DNA of 64,000 bases, from NCBI GenBank assembly GCA_016710525.1, contig JADJVQ010000006.1:1-64000 (forward strand), given 5' to 3'. This DNA is from Burkholderiaceae bacterium. Its GTDB lineage: Bacteria > Pseudomonadota > Gammaproteobacteria > Burkholderiales > Burkholderiaceae_E. The position numbers were made by a program, and so were the translations under genes. Of this stretch, positions 54,938-63,164 are shown one piece after another. The notes under the pieces were generated by a model. It was not told the origin of the DNA. It saw nothing but the letters and a program-made list of their open reading frames with translations, and did no database searches. Each line of letters opens with the position of its first letter. Positions within the stretch are counted from its first letter, which is position 1.

Positions 54938-55288
54938 TCAGCCGGCACGCGCGAAGACCGAGTCGGCGCGCGCGGCGCAGATGAAGTCGTTGTCGGATAT
55001 GCCCGAGACCGAGTGGGTATTCCAGCGCACCGTGCAGCGATTGTAGGTGACCGTCAGTTCGGGATGATGGTCCTCGGCGTGCACGATCCAGGCCAGCGCG
55101 TTCACGAAGGCGATGGTCTCGTGGTAATCGCGAAACGCGTAGCTGCGCTCGATCGCCTCGGAGCGCAGGCTCCAGCCGGGCAATTCGGCCAGTTGGGCCT
55201 CGATCTCGGCCGCCGAATACGCGCGCTCGGCGTCCAGGGCGCGGCAGCGCCGGGCCAGCAGCTGTTGACGGGTGTACACGGGTTTCAT
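54938..55288 (-). CDS. phhB: Pterin-4a-carbinolamine dehydratase
   Basis: 116-residue 4a-hydroxytetrahydrobiopterin dehydratase. The diagnostic sequence YAFRDYHETIAFVNALAWIVHAEDHHPELTVTYNRCTVRWNTHSVSGISDNDFICAARAD holds the active-site His residues. It would regenerate tetrahydropterin after aromatic hydroxylation, although no phenylalanine hydroxylase gene is in the window. It sits between an M48 peptidase and rsgA. Confidence 0.92.
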   Translation of the reverse strand: MKPVYTRQQLLARRCRALDAERAYSAAEIEAQLAELPGWSLRSEAIERSYAFRDYHETIAFVNALAWIVHAEDHHPELTVTYNRCTVRWNTHSVSGISDNDFICAARADSVFARAG

Positions 55289-55347
55289 GGCGGTGGCGGG
55301 AAGTCGATGAGTGGGGGCGGAAGAGGGGGCATCGAGGGGGCGCGGGT

Positions 55348-56604
55348 TCAGGCACCCGCCAGGCGTCCCACCCGAATCGCTGCCGGGGGGTGCGAGTCGT
55401 AGAAGGCCGAGTGCAGCGGATCGGGTGTCAGCGTCGCTGCATTGTCTTCGTACATCTTGACCAGCGCCGAGACCAGATCGCCGGCCCGGCTGTGCTGGGC
55501 GGCGAACTGGTCGGCCTCGAATTCATGGCGGCGCGAGGCGAGACTGGCCAGCGGCTGCAACGGAAACGCGAAGACGGGGATGACCAGAAAGAACAGCACC
55601 AGCGCGATGGCCTCGATGTCGGCCGATGGCGTGATGCCCAGGCCCTGGTAGAACCACGGCCGCGTGGCCAGCCAGGCCAGCAGCCACAGGCCCGCGGCGC
55701 TCATCAGGAAAGTGGCCACCATCCGCTTGGCGATGTGGCGGCGCCGGAAATGGCCGAGCTCATGGGCCAGCACCGCCTCGACCTCTTCGCCGTTGAGCCG
55801 GCTGAGCAGCGTATCGAAGAACACGATCCGCTTGGCCCGGCCCAGGCCGGTGAAGTAGGCATTGCCGTGGGCCGATCGGCGGCTGCCGTCCATCACGAAG
55901 AGCCCGCGCGACGTGAAGCCGCAGCGCGCCAGCAGGGCCTCGACACGCGTGCGCACCGGTCCATCGGGCATCGGTTCGAACTTGTTGAACAGCGGCGCGA
56001 TCACGGTCGGGTAGAGCACCAGCACCGCCAGATTAAAACCGACCCACAGCAGCCAGGCCCACAGCCACCAGCCGCTGCCTGCCGAGCGCATCAGCGCCAG
56101 TACGCCCGCCAGCAGGGGCAGGCCGAGCACCGAGCTGACCACGAACCCCTTGAGCAGGTCGGCGATCCACAGGCGGACCGTCATCCGGTTGAACCCGAAT
56201 CGCTCCTCGAGCCGGAACTGGCGATACCACGACAACGGAAGGTCGATGAGTCCGCCGATCAGCGCCACTGCCATCACGAAGCCGAGCGGCCGCAGCCAGT
56301 CGCCCTGCGGCATCAGAGCCACCAGCGCGCCATGCAGCCACTGCAGCCCGCCCAGCAGCGTGAATCCGAACAGCACCGCGGTCCCCAGCGCCAGTTCGAG
56401 CAGGCCCAGGCGGGTGCGAGCGATCGTGTAGTCGGCAGCTCGCTGGTGAGCGGCGAGAGACACGCGCTGCGCAAAGGCGTCCGGCACATGATCGCGGTGC
56501 CGTGCGACATGGCGGACCTGCCGGCTGGCGAGCCAGACGCGAAGCATCACGGAAACGATGACCGCGGCCGCGAAGATCAGGCTGAATGACAGGGGAGATG
56601 GCAC
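55348..56604 (-). CDS. M48 family metallopeptidase (Ste24-like)
   Basis: Integral-membrane zinc protease, 418 residues. Several N-terminal membrane segments (CAAX protease N-terminal type) precede the zinc motif VLAHELGHFRRRH near residue 285; the third ligand is the Glu in ASRRHEFEADQFA. HGNAYFTGLGRAKRIVFFDTLL is a conserved family sequence. It probably takes part in envelope protein quality control. It is divergent from orn, with about 200 bp between starts, and upstream of the dehydratase gene by 59 bp. Confidence 0.92.
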   Translation of the reverse strand: MPSPLSFSLIFAAAVIVSVMLRVWLASRQVRHVARHRDHVPDAFAQRVSLAAHQRAADYTIARTRLGLLELALGTAVLFGFTLLGGLQWLHGALVALMPQGDWLRPLGFVMAVALIGGLIDLPLSWYRQFRLEERFGFNRMTVRLWIADLLKGFVVSSVLGLPLLAGVLALMRSAGSGWWLWAWLLWVGFNLAVLVLYPTVIAPLFNKFEPMPDGPVRTRVEALLARCGFTSRGLFVMDGSRRSAHGNAYFTGLGRAKRIVFFDTLLSRLNGEEVEAVLAHELGHFRRRHIAKRMVATFLMSAAGLWLLAWLATRPWFYQGLGITPSADIEAIALVLFFLVIPVFAFPLQPLASLASRRHEFEADQFAAQHSRAGDLVSALVKMYEDNAATLTPDPLHSAFYDSHPPAAIRVGRLAGA

Positions 56605-56801
56605 GGATGGGAACTCGGTGGCTGCGTGCGAGAAAGACTACATGAGGACGAAGACGCGTGGATCAAGCGACCGTGACGGGCGTTCGGCGGTGTGTGTGCG
56701 GGGAGCTGGCGCCGCCCGGGAAGACCGGCCGACAAAGGTTTTCACCGTTGGGTCGGGCGGGCGCGGGGCCGCTTTCAACGGGTGTGCCAGAATTCCGGAT
56801 T

Positions 56802-57404
56802 ATGACACAGCCCAATGACCCCGCCGGGGGCGCGGAACCCGCCCCCCCCATTCGCAGCGACGAGACCCGCCTGGTCTGGATCGACATGGAGATGACCGGG
56901 CTGCGGCCCGACATCGATCGCATCATCGAGGTCGCCGCGGTGGTGACCGACAGCGATCTGAACGTGCTGGTCGAAAGCCCGTCGTTTGCCGTGCATCAGC
57001 CCGACGACGTGCTCGACGCGATGGACCAGTGGAACAAATCCACCCATGGCCGTTCCGGGCTGATCGACCGGGTGCGCTCGGCCGTGTTCAACGAGGCCGA
57101 CGTCGAGCGTGAACTGATGGCATTCCTGGCGCCCTGGGTGCCTGCCGGCAAGTCGCCGATGTGCGGCAACTCGATCGGCCAGGACCGCCGGTTCATGGCC
57201 CGCTACATGCCGCAGTTCGAAGCCTGGTTCCACTACCGCAATCTCGATGTGAGCACGCTGAAGGAATTGTGCAAACGCTGGGCGCCGGCGGTGGCGCGGG
57301 GATTCGACAAGCGCAGCGCGCACACCGCGCTGGCGGACATCCACGAATCGATCGACGAACTGCGTTACTACCGGACCCACTTCATCGTCGCCAGGTCCGC
57401 CTGA
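56802..57404 (+). CDS. orn: Oligoribonuclease
   Basis: 3'-5' exonuclease for very short RNA and pGpG, 200 residues from ATG 56802. The DEDDh residues are in RLVWIDMEMTGLRPDIDRIIEVA, GNSIGQDRRFMARYMP and RSAHTALADIHESIDELRYYR. The last step of c-di-GMP breakdown depends on it, linking it to the EAL protein elsewhere in the window. Its 3' end overlaps the MATE gene on the other strand by 23 bp. Confidence 0.96.
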   Translation: MTQPNDPAGGAEPAPPIRSDETRLVWIDMEMTGLRPDIDRIIEVAAVVTDSDLNVLVESPSFAVHQPDDVLDAMDQWNKSTHGRSGLIDRVRSAVFNEADVERELMAFLAPWVPAGKSPMCGNSIGQDRRFMARYMPQFEAWFHYRNLDVSTLKELCKRWAPAVARGFDKRSAHTALADIHESIDELRYYRTHFIVARSA

Positions 57405-58728
57405 GGACCAGCGCCAGCCCGGCGCTGGCCAGCGCCAGGCTGGCCACCCCGGCAACCCAGAAACCGAGCGCGCCGGTACGCGAGCCGTGCAATGCGCCCA
57501 GGGCGCCCGCCGGATCGCTCGACACCGTCAGCAGGTAGCCGCCCCCCAGTCCGACGCCCCACATCGAGAGCACGCAGACGACCATCGGCAGGGTCGCGAT
57601 CTTGTAGGCGCGCAGGATGTAACCGATCTGGGTCTGCAGGCTGTCGAAGACCAGGAACAGCGCCAGTGCGCCCAGCAGCGGCAATGTCGCCGCGATCACC
57701 GACGGGTCATTGCTGTAGGACGCGGCGATCGGCGCGCGCAGCAGCCAGATCAGCACGCCGGTCAGCCCGGCCAGCAGCATCGCGATGCGCAGCCCGGTGA
57801 GCGACACGGCACGGGCGCGCAGCGGGTCGCCGGCGCCGATCGCCTGAGCGGCGAGCGTGCTGGTCGCATTGGCCAGCGCCAGCGCGATCATGTAGACCAC
57901 TCCGGTCAGGTTGGATGTGATCTGGTGGCTGGCCATCGCAACCGTTCCGAAGCGCGCGACGAAGATCGCCATGAACGTGAATGAGGTGACTTCGACGAGG
58001 TAGCTGGCGCCGATCGGCACGCCGAGTCTGAGCAATTCGCCCATCTCGCGAATCCGTGGTGCGATCGGATGGCGCAGGGCGAACGGCCGATAGCCGCGGT
58101 CGTGCCACAGCCATAGACCGCCGACGCACACGCTGACCCAGGCAATGACCGAACTCGCCACACCGCAGCCGGCGCCGCCCAGCGCGGGCAGGCCAAGACT
58201 GTCGCTGCCATGCATGAACAGGTGATTCAGCGGGAACTTGGCGGCGACACCGAGCAGGTTGATCGTCATCACGACCTTGGGCCGGGAGATCGCGGTATTC
58301 ATCGCGTAGAAGCAGCGAAAGAGCAGTGCGGCCGGTACCCCGAAGGCAGTGGCCTGCAGATAGGCATCGACCTGGGCGGCGAGCTCGGGTGGCGCCGCGG
58401 CCAGCATCAGCCAGGGAGTCGACCAGGCCAGCGCCAGGCAGCCCGGTGCGCTCAGCGCAAGCGCCACCCAGATGGCCTGCCAGAACGACGCGCCGATCTG
58501 AGTCAGACGGCCGGCGCCGAAGTGATGCGCCGCGATGGGGGTGAGGGCGAGCAGCACCCCCATCAGCGACACATAGACGCTGATGTAGATGCTCGAGCCC
58601 AGCCCGACCGCCGCCAGATCGCGCGCGGACATCTGGCCTGCCATCACGGTGTCGATGATGCCGTTGGCCATGATGGCCAGCTGCCCGATGAAAACGGGCC
58701 AGGCCAGTCGGAGGATGTCGGCTCGCAT
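57382..58728 (-). CDS. MATE family efflux transporter (NorM-like)
   Basis: 448-residue, 12-segment multidrug/toxin exporter from ATG 58728. It begins MRADILRLAWPVFIGQLAIMANGIIDTVMAGQMSARDLAAVGLGSSIYISVYVSLMGVLLALTPIAAHHFGAG, the NorM pattern, and repeats the arrangement in the second half (LGVPIGASYLVEVTSFTFMAIFVARFGTVAMASHQI). The longer frame upstream lies in the glycosyltransferase gene and is rejected. Its ATG overlaps the stop of that gene (TGATG). Confidence 0.93.
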   Translation of the reverse strand: MRADILRLAWPVFIGQLAIMANGIIDTVMAGQMSARDLAAVGLGSSIYISVYVSLMGVLLALTPIAAHHFGAGRLTQIGASFWQAIWVALALSAPGCLALAWSTPWLMLAAAPPELAAQVDAYLQATAFGVPAALLFRCFYAMNTAISRPKVVMTINLLGVAAKFPLNHLFMHGSDSLGLPALGGAGCGVASSVIAWVSVCVGGLWLWHDRGYRPFALRHPIAPRIREMGELLRLGVPIGASYLVEVTSFTFMAIFVARFGTVAMASHQITSNLTGVVYMIALALANATSTLAAQAIGAGDPLRARAVSLTGLRIAMLLAGLTGVLIWLLRAPIAASYSNDPSVIAATLPLLGALALFLVFDSLQTQIGYILRAYKIATLPMVVCVLSMWGVGLGGGYLLTVSSDPAGALGALHGSRTGALGFWVAGVASLALASAGLALVLRRTWRR

Positions 58729-60431
58729 CAGCTTCGCCGGTACAAGCGCAGCTTCTCGTCCGCGTCGCGCGGCCGCGCGCCCTCCCAGACGAAAGTCCAG
58801 CCGTCGCGGGCCACCGGCGCCTGCCGCGAGGCCGGCCCGATATCCTGGACCAGCAGCCAGCTGCAGCGCCGCGCCGCGTGGCCCAGGCGAAGGTCCCCGA
58901 AATAGTGAAGGGTCGCGCGCTGCGCCTGGCCCAGTGAGAGCGTTTCGAGGCAGTCGTAGTCGCCTGGCAGCTGCAGGGTCATGCGGGCGGCGAGATCGCG
59001 ATAGGTATTGCGCTGGTTGATCGCGGGCAGCCAGAGGGCCATCAGCAGCAGCCAGGCCAGCACGAGTCCGCCGCACGACAGCGCAACCGGCCGCCACAGG
59101 GTGGGCGGATGGCGGGCCAGGCGCCAGCGGACCAGGGCCAGCCAGGCGAGCGTCGCAGCGAGACCGATCAGCAGGTCGCCGAGCGCCCATTGCGGCAGGT
59201 AGCCGGGTGACAGCGCGGCCGCCCGGACCGCCATCCTGGGCGGAAAGCCGGTCTGGAACGCCAGCCAGTAGGCCCACACGAACAGGCCGATGACCGTGTA
59301 CGTCATCACAGCGAACCAGTCGATCAGGCTGGTCACCGAACGCTTGAGCGTGGGCAGTCCGATCGCCGCCAGCATGGCCAGGGTCGCGGCCAGCAGCGGC
59401 ATCTGGCTATCGGGAGAAACCGAGCCGACCAGGCCGCTCAGGCACAGCCAGCCCAGGGTCACCAGGGGCAGTGCGACGGCCGGTTCGTCCAGGCGGCCGC
59501 GCCAGCGCACCATGACCCACAAGGCAATCGGCCAGGCCGGCCAGAAATACCAGGGAGCGGTGCGAGCGTAGAAAACCAGCCCTTCCCATTCGAACTCGGT
59601 GAACTGGCCGCGATTCCAGGCCAGCCAGCGGCCCAGGTGGGTCTGCGCCCCGGCGAGCGGCGAAAACGCGAGCGTCAGCGGCCAGGCAAGCCCCCCCGCC
59701 AGGCCCAGGGGCAGCGCGACGGACAGCCAGCGCCGCGCGACCAGGCGGAAGGCCCGCGACACCAGCGGCAGGCAGGCGGCGGCCCCGGCCAGGGCGAGCG
59801 CAGGCAGCAGGCCGCGCGTCAGGACGGTGGCGGCCAATGCGAGCGCGGTGGCGAGTCCGGCGAGCATCGGCCGTTCGAGTGACCAGGCCGCGCTGAACAG
59901 GAATACCGCCACCCAGACGACCTGGGCTGCCTCGGCACTGGTTTCGTGGAGGCGGGCGATCAGTCCGACGGTGGCCATCAGCACCAGCAGGGCCGAGTCG
60001 GCCACCGCACGGCCGAAATCGACGGGGTCGGCGCCGGCATCGAAGGGGTCGGCCGGCTGAACGCCGGGCCGTCGTGCCAGGCGGTAGCTGGCGTACCAGA
60101 CCGCGACGAACATCAGGCCCAGCGCCAGCATGGCTGCCAGCTGCATCGCGACATGACCCGGCAGCCAGGGCAGCAGTCGGATCGCCATTGCGCCGAACCA
60201 GAACGGCAGCGGGCCTTCGTCGTAGACCGGTTCCCCGGCGATTTCGGGCATCAGCCACTGGCGGGCATCGCCTTGCGCCATCGCCCAGGCGACGCCAAAA
60301 CCGGCCGCATCGTCCGAGCGCCAGGGATCGCGCCCGATGAATCCGGGCACGATGTACAGCAGGCACAGCAGCAGCAGCCCCCAACGGGGCAATTTTCCGG
60401 CCTGCAACTCGGTTACCAGGAACGGGCGCAT
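58728..60431 (-). CDS. PMT/ArnT-like membrane glycosyltransferase
   Basis: 567-residue integral membrane protein with about 11-12 hydrophobic segments, like lipid-linked sugar transferases of the PMT/ArnT superfamily. The first loop has the acidic pair in RDPWRSDDAAGFGVAWAMAQGD, the usual catalytic or metal region, and YDEGPLPFWFGAMAIRLLPW follows. The C-terminal soluble part ends DADEKLRLYRRS. Donor and acceptor are unknown; homologues occur near rho in other Burkholderiales. It overlaps the start of the MATE gene. Confidence 0.78.
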   Translation of the reverse strand: MRPFLVTELQAGKLPRWGLLLLCLLYIVPGFIGRDPWRSDDAAGFGVAWAMAQGDARQWLMPEIAGEPVYDEGPLPFWFGAMAIRLLPWLPGHVAMQLAAMLALGLMFVAVWYASYRLARRPGVQPADPFDAGADPVDFGRAVADSALLVLMATVGLIARLHETSAEAAQVVWVAVFLFSAAWSLERPMLAGLATALALAATVLTRGLLPALALAGAAACLPLVSRAFRLVARRWLSVALPLGLAGGLAWPLTLAFSPLAGAQTHLGRWLAWNRGQFTEFEWEGLVFYARTAPWYFWPAWPIALWVMVRWRGRLDEPAVALPLVTLGWLCLSGLVGSVSPDSQMPLLAATLAMLAAIGLPTLKRSVTSLIDWFAVMTYTVIGLFVWAYWLAFQTGFPPRMAVRAAALSPGYLPQWALGDLLIGLAATLAWLALVRWRLARHPPTLWRPVALSCGGLVLAWLLLMALWLPAINQRNTYRDLAARMTLQLPGDYDCLETLSLGQAQRATLHYFGDLRLGHAARRCSWLLVQDIGPASRQAPVARDGWTFVWEGARPRDADEKLRLYRRS

Positions 60432-60473
60432 GTCAGCGAACCGGCCGGGTCGGCCGCCAGAAATCAGGCGAAC

Positions 60474-60496
60474 AAAAAAGGCAGCTCCAGGCTGCC
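60474..60496 (-). terminator. Rho-independent terminator after rpmE2
   Basis: On the minus strand GGCAGCCTGGAGCTGCC (60496-60480) is followed by TTTTTT (60479-60474). It is 170 bp after the rpmE2 stop and should end the trxA-rho-rpmE2 transcript. The remaining 60500-60666 region shows no gene. Confidence 0.8.
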
Positions 60497-60666
60497 TTCG
60501 TCACCCGCGACGCCTTCCGGCGCCGGGGTCTTGCGAAAAGCGGATCGGCTCAGGGCCGGGCTTCGCGGGCGCTCGCGTGCCGCCCCGCCCGGTACACACA
60601 GCCCCGGTCAATCGACCGGTCGGGCCATGCGCAATCCGGCCAAGCTCGGGCGCGAGCCGCTGCCGA

Positions 60667-60936
60667 TCAGGCGCTGGCAGCCTTCGTGCCGCGGGCGAAT
60701 TTCTGGCGAAACTTCTCGACGCGGCCGGTTTCGCTGATGCGCTGCTGGGCGCCGGTGTAGAACGGATGGGATTCCGACGTGACGTCGAGCTTCATCAGCG
60801 GATATTCCTTGCCGTCTTCCATCTTGATCGTCTCGCGCGTATTCAAGGTGGAGCGGGTGATGAACTTAAAACCCGAAGACATGTCCTGGAACACGACTTC
60901 ACGGTAGGTGGGGTGCACGCCTTCTTTCATCTTCAT
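60667..60936 (-). CDS. rpmE2: 50S ribosomal protein L31 type B
   Basis: 89-residue L31 paralogue from ATG 60936: MKMKEGVHPTYREVVFQDMSSGFKFITRSTL and SHPFYTGAQQRISETGRVEKFRQKFA. It has no CxxC zinc site, so it is the C-minus form normally used when zinc is scarce. It follows rho as usual in betaproteobacteria. The longer frame from 61038 has no family support. Confidence 0.95.
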   Translation of the reverse strand: MKMKEGVHPTYREVVFQDMSSGFKFITRSTLNTRETIKMEDGKEYPLMKLDVTSESHPFYTGAQQRISETGRVEKFRQKFARGTKAASA

Positions 60937-61111
60937 TCCTTCGTTTGCGCTGACCGCCTCGCCAGGGACCGATCGCTGACCCGACGGGGGGAGCGACTTG
61001 CCACGCATGGCGTCTCGTGGCGGAACCCATGCCGCCACGACTGTGTTTGGGCGAATTCAGTCAAGCCTTAAATTATGGCATCCAATGCACTATCTGGGCA
61101 AGTCGTCCGGA

Positions 61112-62368
61112 TCAGCGCTTCATCATCTCGAAAAATTCCTGGTTGCTCTTGGTCGCGCGGACCTTGTCGAGCAGGAACTCCATCGCGGCGATCTCGTCCA
61201 TGTCGTGCAGCAGCTTGCGCAGGATCCAGATCTTCTGGAGCACATCGGCCTTGATCAGCAGTTCTTCGCGGCGGGTGCCCGAACGCGAGATGTTGATGGC
61301 CGGGTAGACGCGCTTTTCCATCATCCGGCGATCCAGGTGCAGTTCCGAATTGCCGGTGCCCTTGAACTCTTCGAAGATCACCTCGTCCATCCGGCTGCCG
61401 GTGTCGACCAGCGCGGTGGCGATGATGGTGAGCGAGCCGCCCTCTTCGATGTTGCGGGCCGCGCCGAAGAAGCGCTTGGGTCGCTGCAGCGCATTGGCGT
61501 CGACACCGCCGGTCAGCACCTTGCCGGATGCCGGCACCACGGTGTTGTAGGCGCGCGCCAGGCGGGTGATGGAGTCCAGCAGAATGACCACGTCGCGCTT
61601 GTGCTCGACCAGCCGCTTGGCTTTTTCGATCACCATCTCGGCCACCTGGACGTGCCGGGTGGCCGGCTCGTCGAACGTGGAGGCAACGACTTCGCCACGC
61701 ACCGACCGGCTCATTTCGGTCACTTCCTCGGGCCGCTCGTCGATCAGCAGCACGATCAGGGTGACATCGGGGTGATTGGTGGTGATCGCATGCGCGATGT
61801 GCTGCATCAGCACCGTCTTGCCGGCCTTGGGCGGCGCGACGATCAGGCCGCGCTGGCCTTTGCCGATCGGCGCGATCATGTCGATGATCCGGCTGGTGAT
61901 GTTTTCTTCGGCGCGGATGTCGCGCTCCAGCGTCATCACCCGGTTGGGATGCAGCGGCGTGAGGTTCTCGAACAGGATCTTGTTCTTGCTCGCCTCGGGC
62001 GGCTCGCCGTTGATCTTGTCGACCTTGACCAGCGCGAAGTAGCGCTCCCCGTCCTTGGGCGTGCGCACCTCGCCTTCGATGGAGTCGCCGGTGTGCAGGT
62101 TGAAGCGGCGGATCTGCGATGGCGAGATGTAGATGTCGTCGGTGCTCGCCAGGTAGGAGGTCTCGGGCGAGCGCAGGAATCCGAAGCCGTCGGGCAGCAC
62201 TTCCAGCACCCCGTCACCGAAGATCGACTCGCCGGTCTTGGCCTTCTTCTTGAGGATCGCGAACATCAGTTCCTGCTTGCGCAGGCGCTGGGGCGCTTCG
62301 ATCTCCAGGCCGGTGGCCATCTCGATCAGGAGCGAGATGTGTTGAGCCTTCAGTTCGGATAGATGCAT
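61112..62368 (-). CDS. rho: Transcription termination factor Rho
   Basis: 418-residue hexameric RNA helicase. It starts MHLSELKAQHISLLIEMATGLEIE, has the cold-shock RNA-binding part (GVLEVLPDGFGFLRSPETSYLASTDDIYISPSQIRRFNL), Walker A IVAPPKAGKTVLMQ near residue 180, Walker B VVILLDSITRLARAYN and the R-loop region VDTGSRMDEVIFEEFKGTGN. Its 228-bp leader after trxA is GC-rich and could hold a Rho autoregulation site, but no clear signal was seen. Confidence 0.98.
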   Translation of the reverse strand: MHLSELKAQHISLLIEMATGLEIEAPQRLRKQELMFAILKKKAKTGESIFGDGVLEVLPDGFGFLRSPETSYLASTDDIYISPSQIRRFNLHTGDSIEGEVRTPKDGERYFALVKVDKINGEPPEASKNKILFENLTPLHPNRVMTLERDIRAEENITSRIIDMIAPIGKGQRGLIVAPPKAGKTVLMQHIAHAITTNHPDVTLIVLLIDERPEEVTEMSRSVRGEVVASTFDEPATRHVQVAEMVIEKAKRLVEHKRDVVILLDSITRLARAYNTVVPASGKVLTGGVDANALQRPKRFFGAARNIEEGGSLTIIATALVDTGSRMDEVIFEEFKGTGNSELHLDRRMMEKRVYPAINISRSGTRREELLIKADVLQKIWILRKLLHDMDEIAAMEFLLDKVRATKSNQEFFEMMKR

Positions 62369-62596
62369 GGGATGGGGAGCCCAAAGGGCAAGGAAGGACT
62401 AAGCGCAGGACGATGGTTTGGCGCTGAACCGGCGCACTCGGCGCGCGGCAGGCACTGCGAGGCCCCTCGGGGAAGGCCGGGTATCAGCGGGTCGAGGGGC
62501 GGCGGGCGGATTGTAGCCCGGATGTTCAGGGTGACCGGTCGGGACCGATCACCGCCGACGGCAGCGCTGTCGAGCGTGCCGTGAGATTACAACGAA

Positions 62597-62917
62597 TTAC
62601 AGATGACTGTCCAGAAACTGGGTCAACTGTGATTTCGACAGCGCGCCGACCTTGGTCGCGACCACTTCGCCTTGCTTGAACAGCATCAGGGTGGGGATGC
62701 CGCGGATGCCGTACTTGGCGGCGACTTCCTGGTTGTCGTCGACGTTCAGCTTGGCCACCTGGACGCGGCCATCGTAGTCGCGCGAGACCTCGTCGAGGAT
62801 CGGGGCGATCATCTTGCACGGGCCGCACCATTCGGCCCAATAGTCGACCAGAACGGGAACGTCCGATTTCAGGACGTCCTGGTCGAAGGAGTTGTCGGAG
62901 ACGTGATTGACGCTCAT
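62597..62917 (-). CDS. trxA: Thioredoxin
   Basis: 106-residue thioredoxin 1 from ATG 62917. The active site is WAEWCGPCKM (residues 27-36) and the cis-proline lies in GIRGIPTLMLFKQGE. It supplies electrons to reductases and to the DsbD-type protein in the window. It is upstream of rho on the same strand. Confidence 0.97.
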   Translation of the reverse strand: MSVNHVSDNSFDQDVLKSDVPVLVDYWAEWCGPCKMIAPILDEVSRDYDGRVQVAKLNVDDNQEVAAKYGIRGIPTLMLFKQGEVVATKVGALSKSQLTQFLDSHL

Positions 62918-63062
62918 GTCGAAGTCCTCTGTGAGACGTCGGAAAATACCATAGGCCCGAGATTGCTGCCGGCGAGCGGGCGAGGAGCCCGTCGGGCCCG
63001 GTTCGCGGCCACGATCCAGGCCCGACAGACTTCTGGGCGCCCGCGACTGATAGAATTCGAGC

Positions 63063-63160
63063 GGGCGGGCCCCCCCGCATCGCGGAATGGTGAATCTGGT
63101 CAGGTCCGGAAGGAAGCAGCCACAGCCAGTCACCGCGAGTGCCGGGGTTCCGGCTCGCCC
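63063..63160 (+). ncRNA. ffs: 4.5S RNA (signal recognition particle RNA)
   Basis: The conserved apical sequence GGTCAGGTCCGGAAGGAAGCAGCC (63098-63121) is diagnostic. The ends GGGCGGGCC and GGCTCGCCC pair to give the long stem. TAGAAT at 63051-63056 is a likely -10, placing the start near 63063. It precedes dnaX, its usual neighbour in proteobacteria. Confidence 0.93.
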
Positions 63161-63164
63161 CCTA

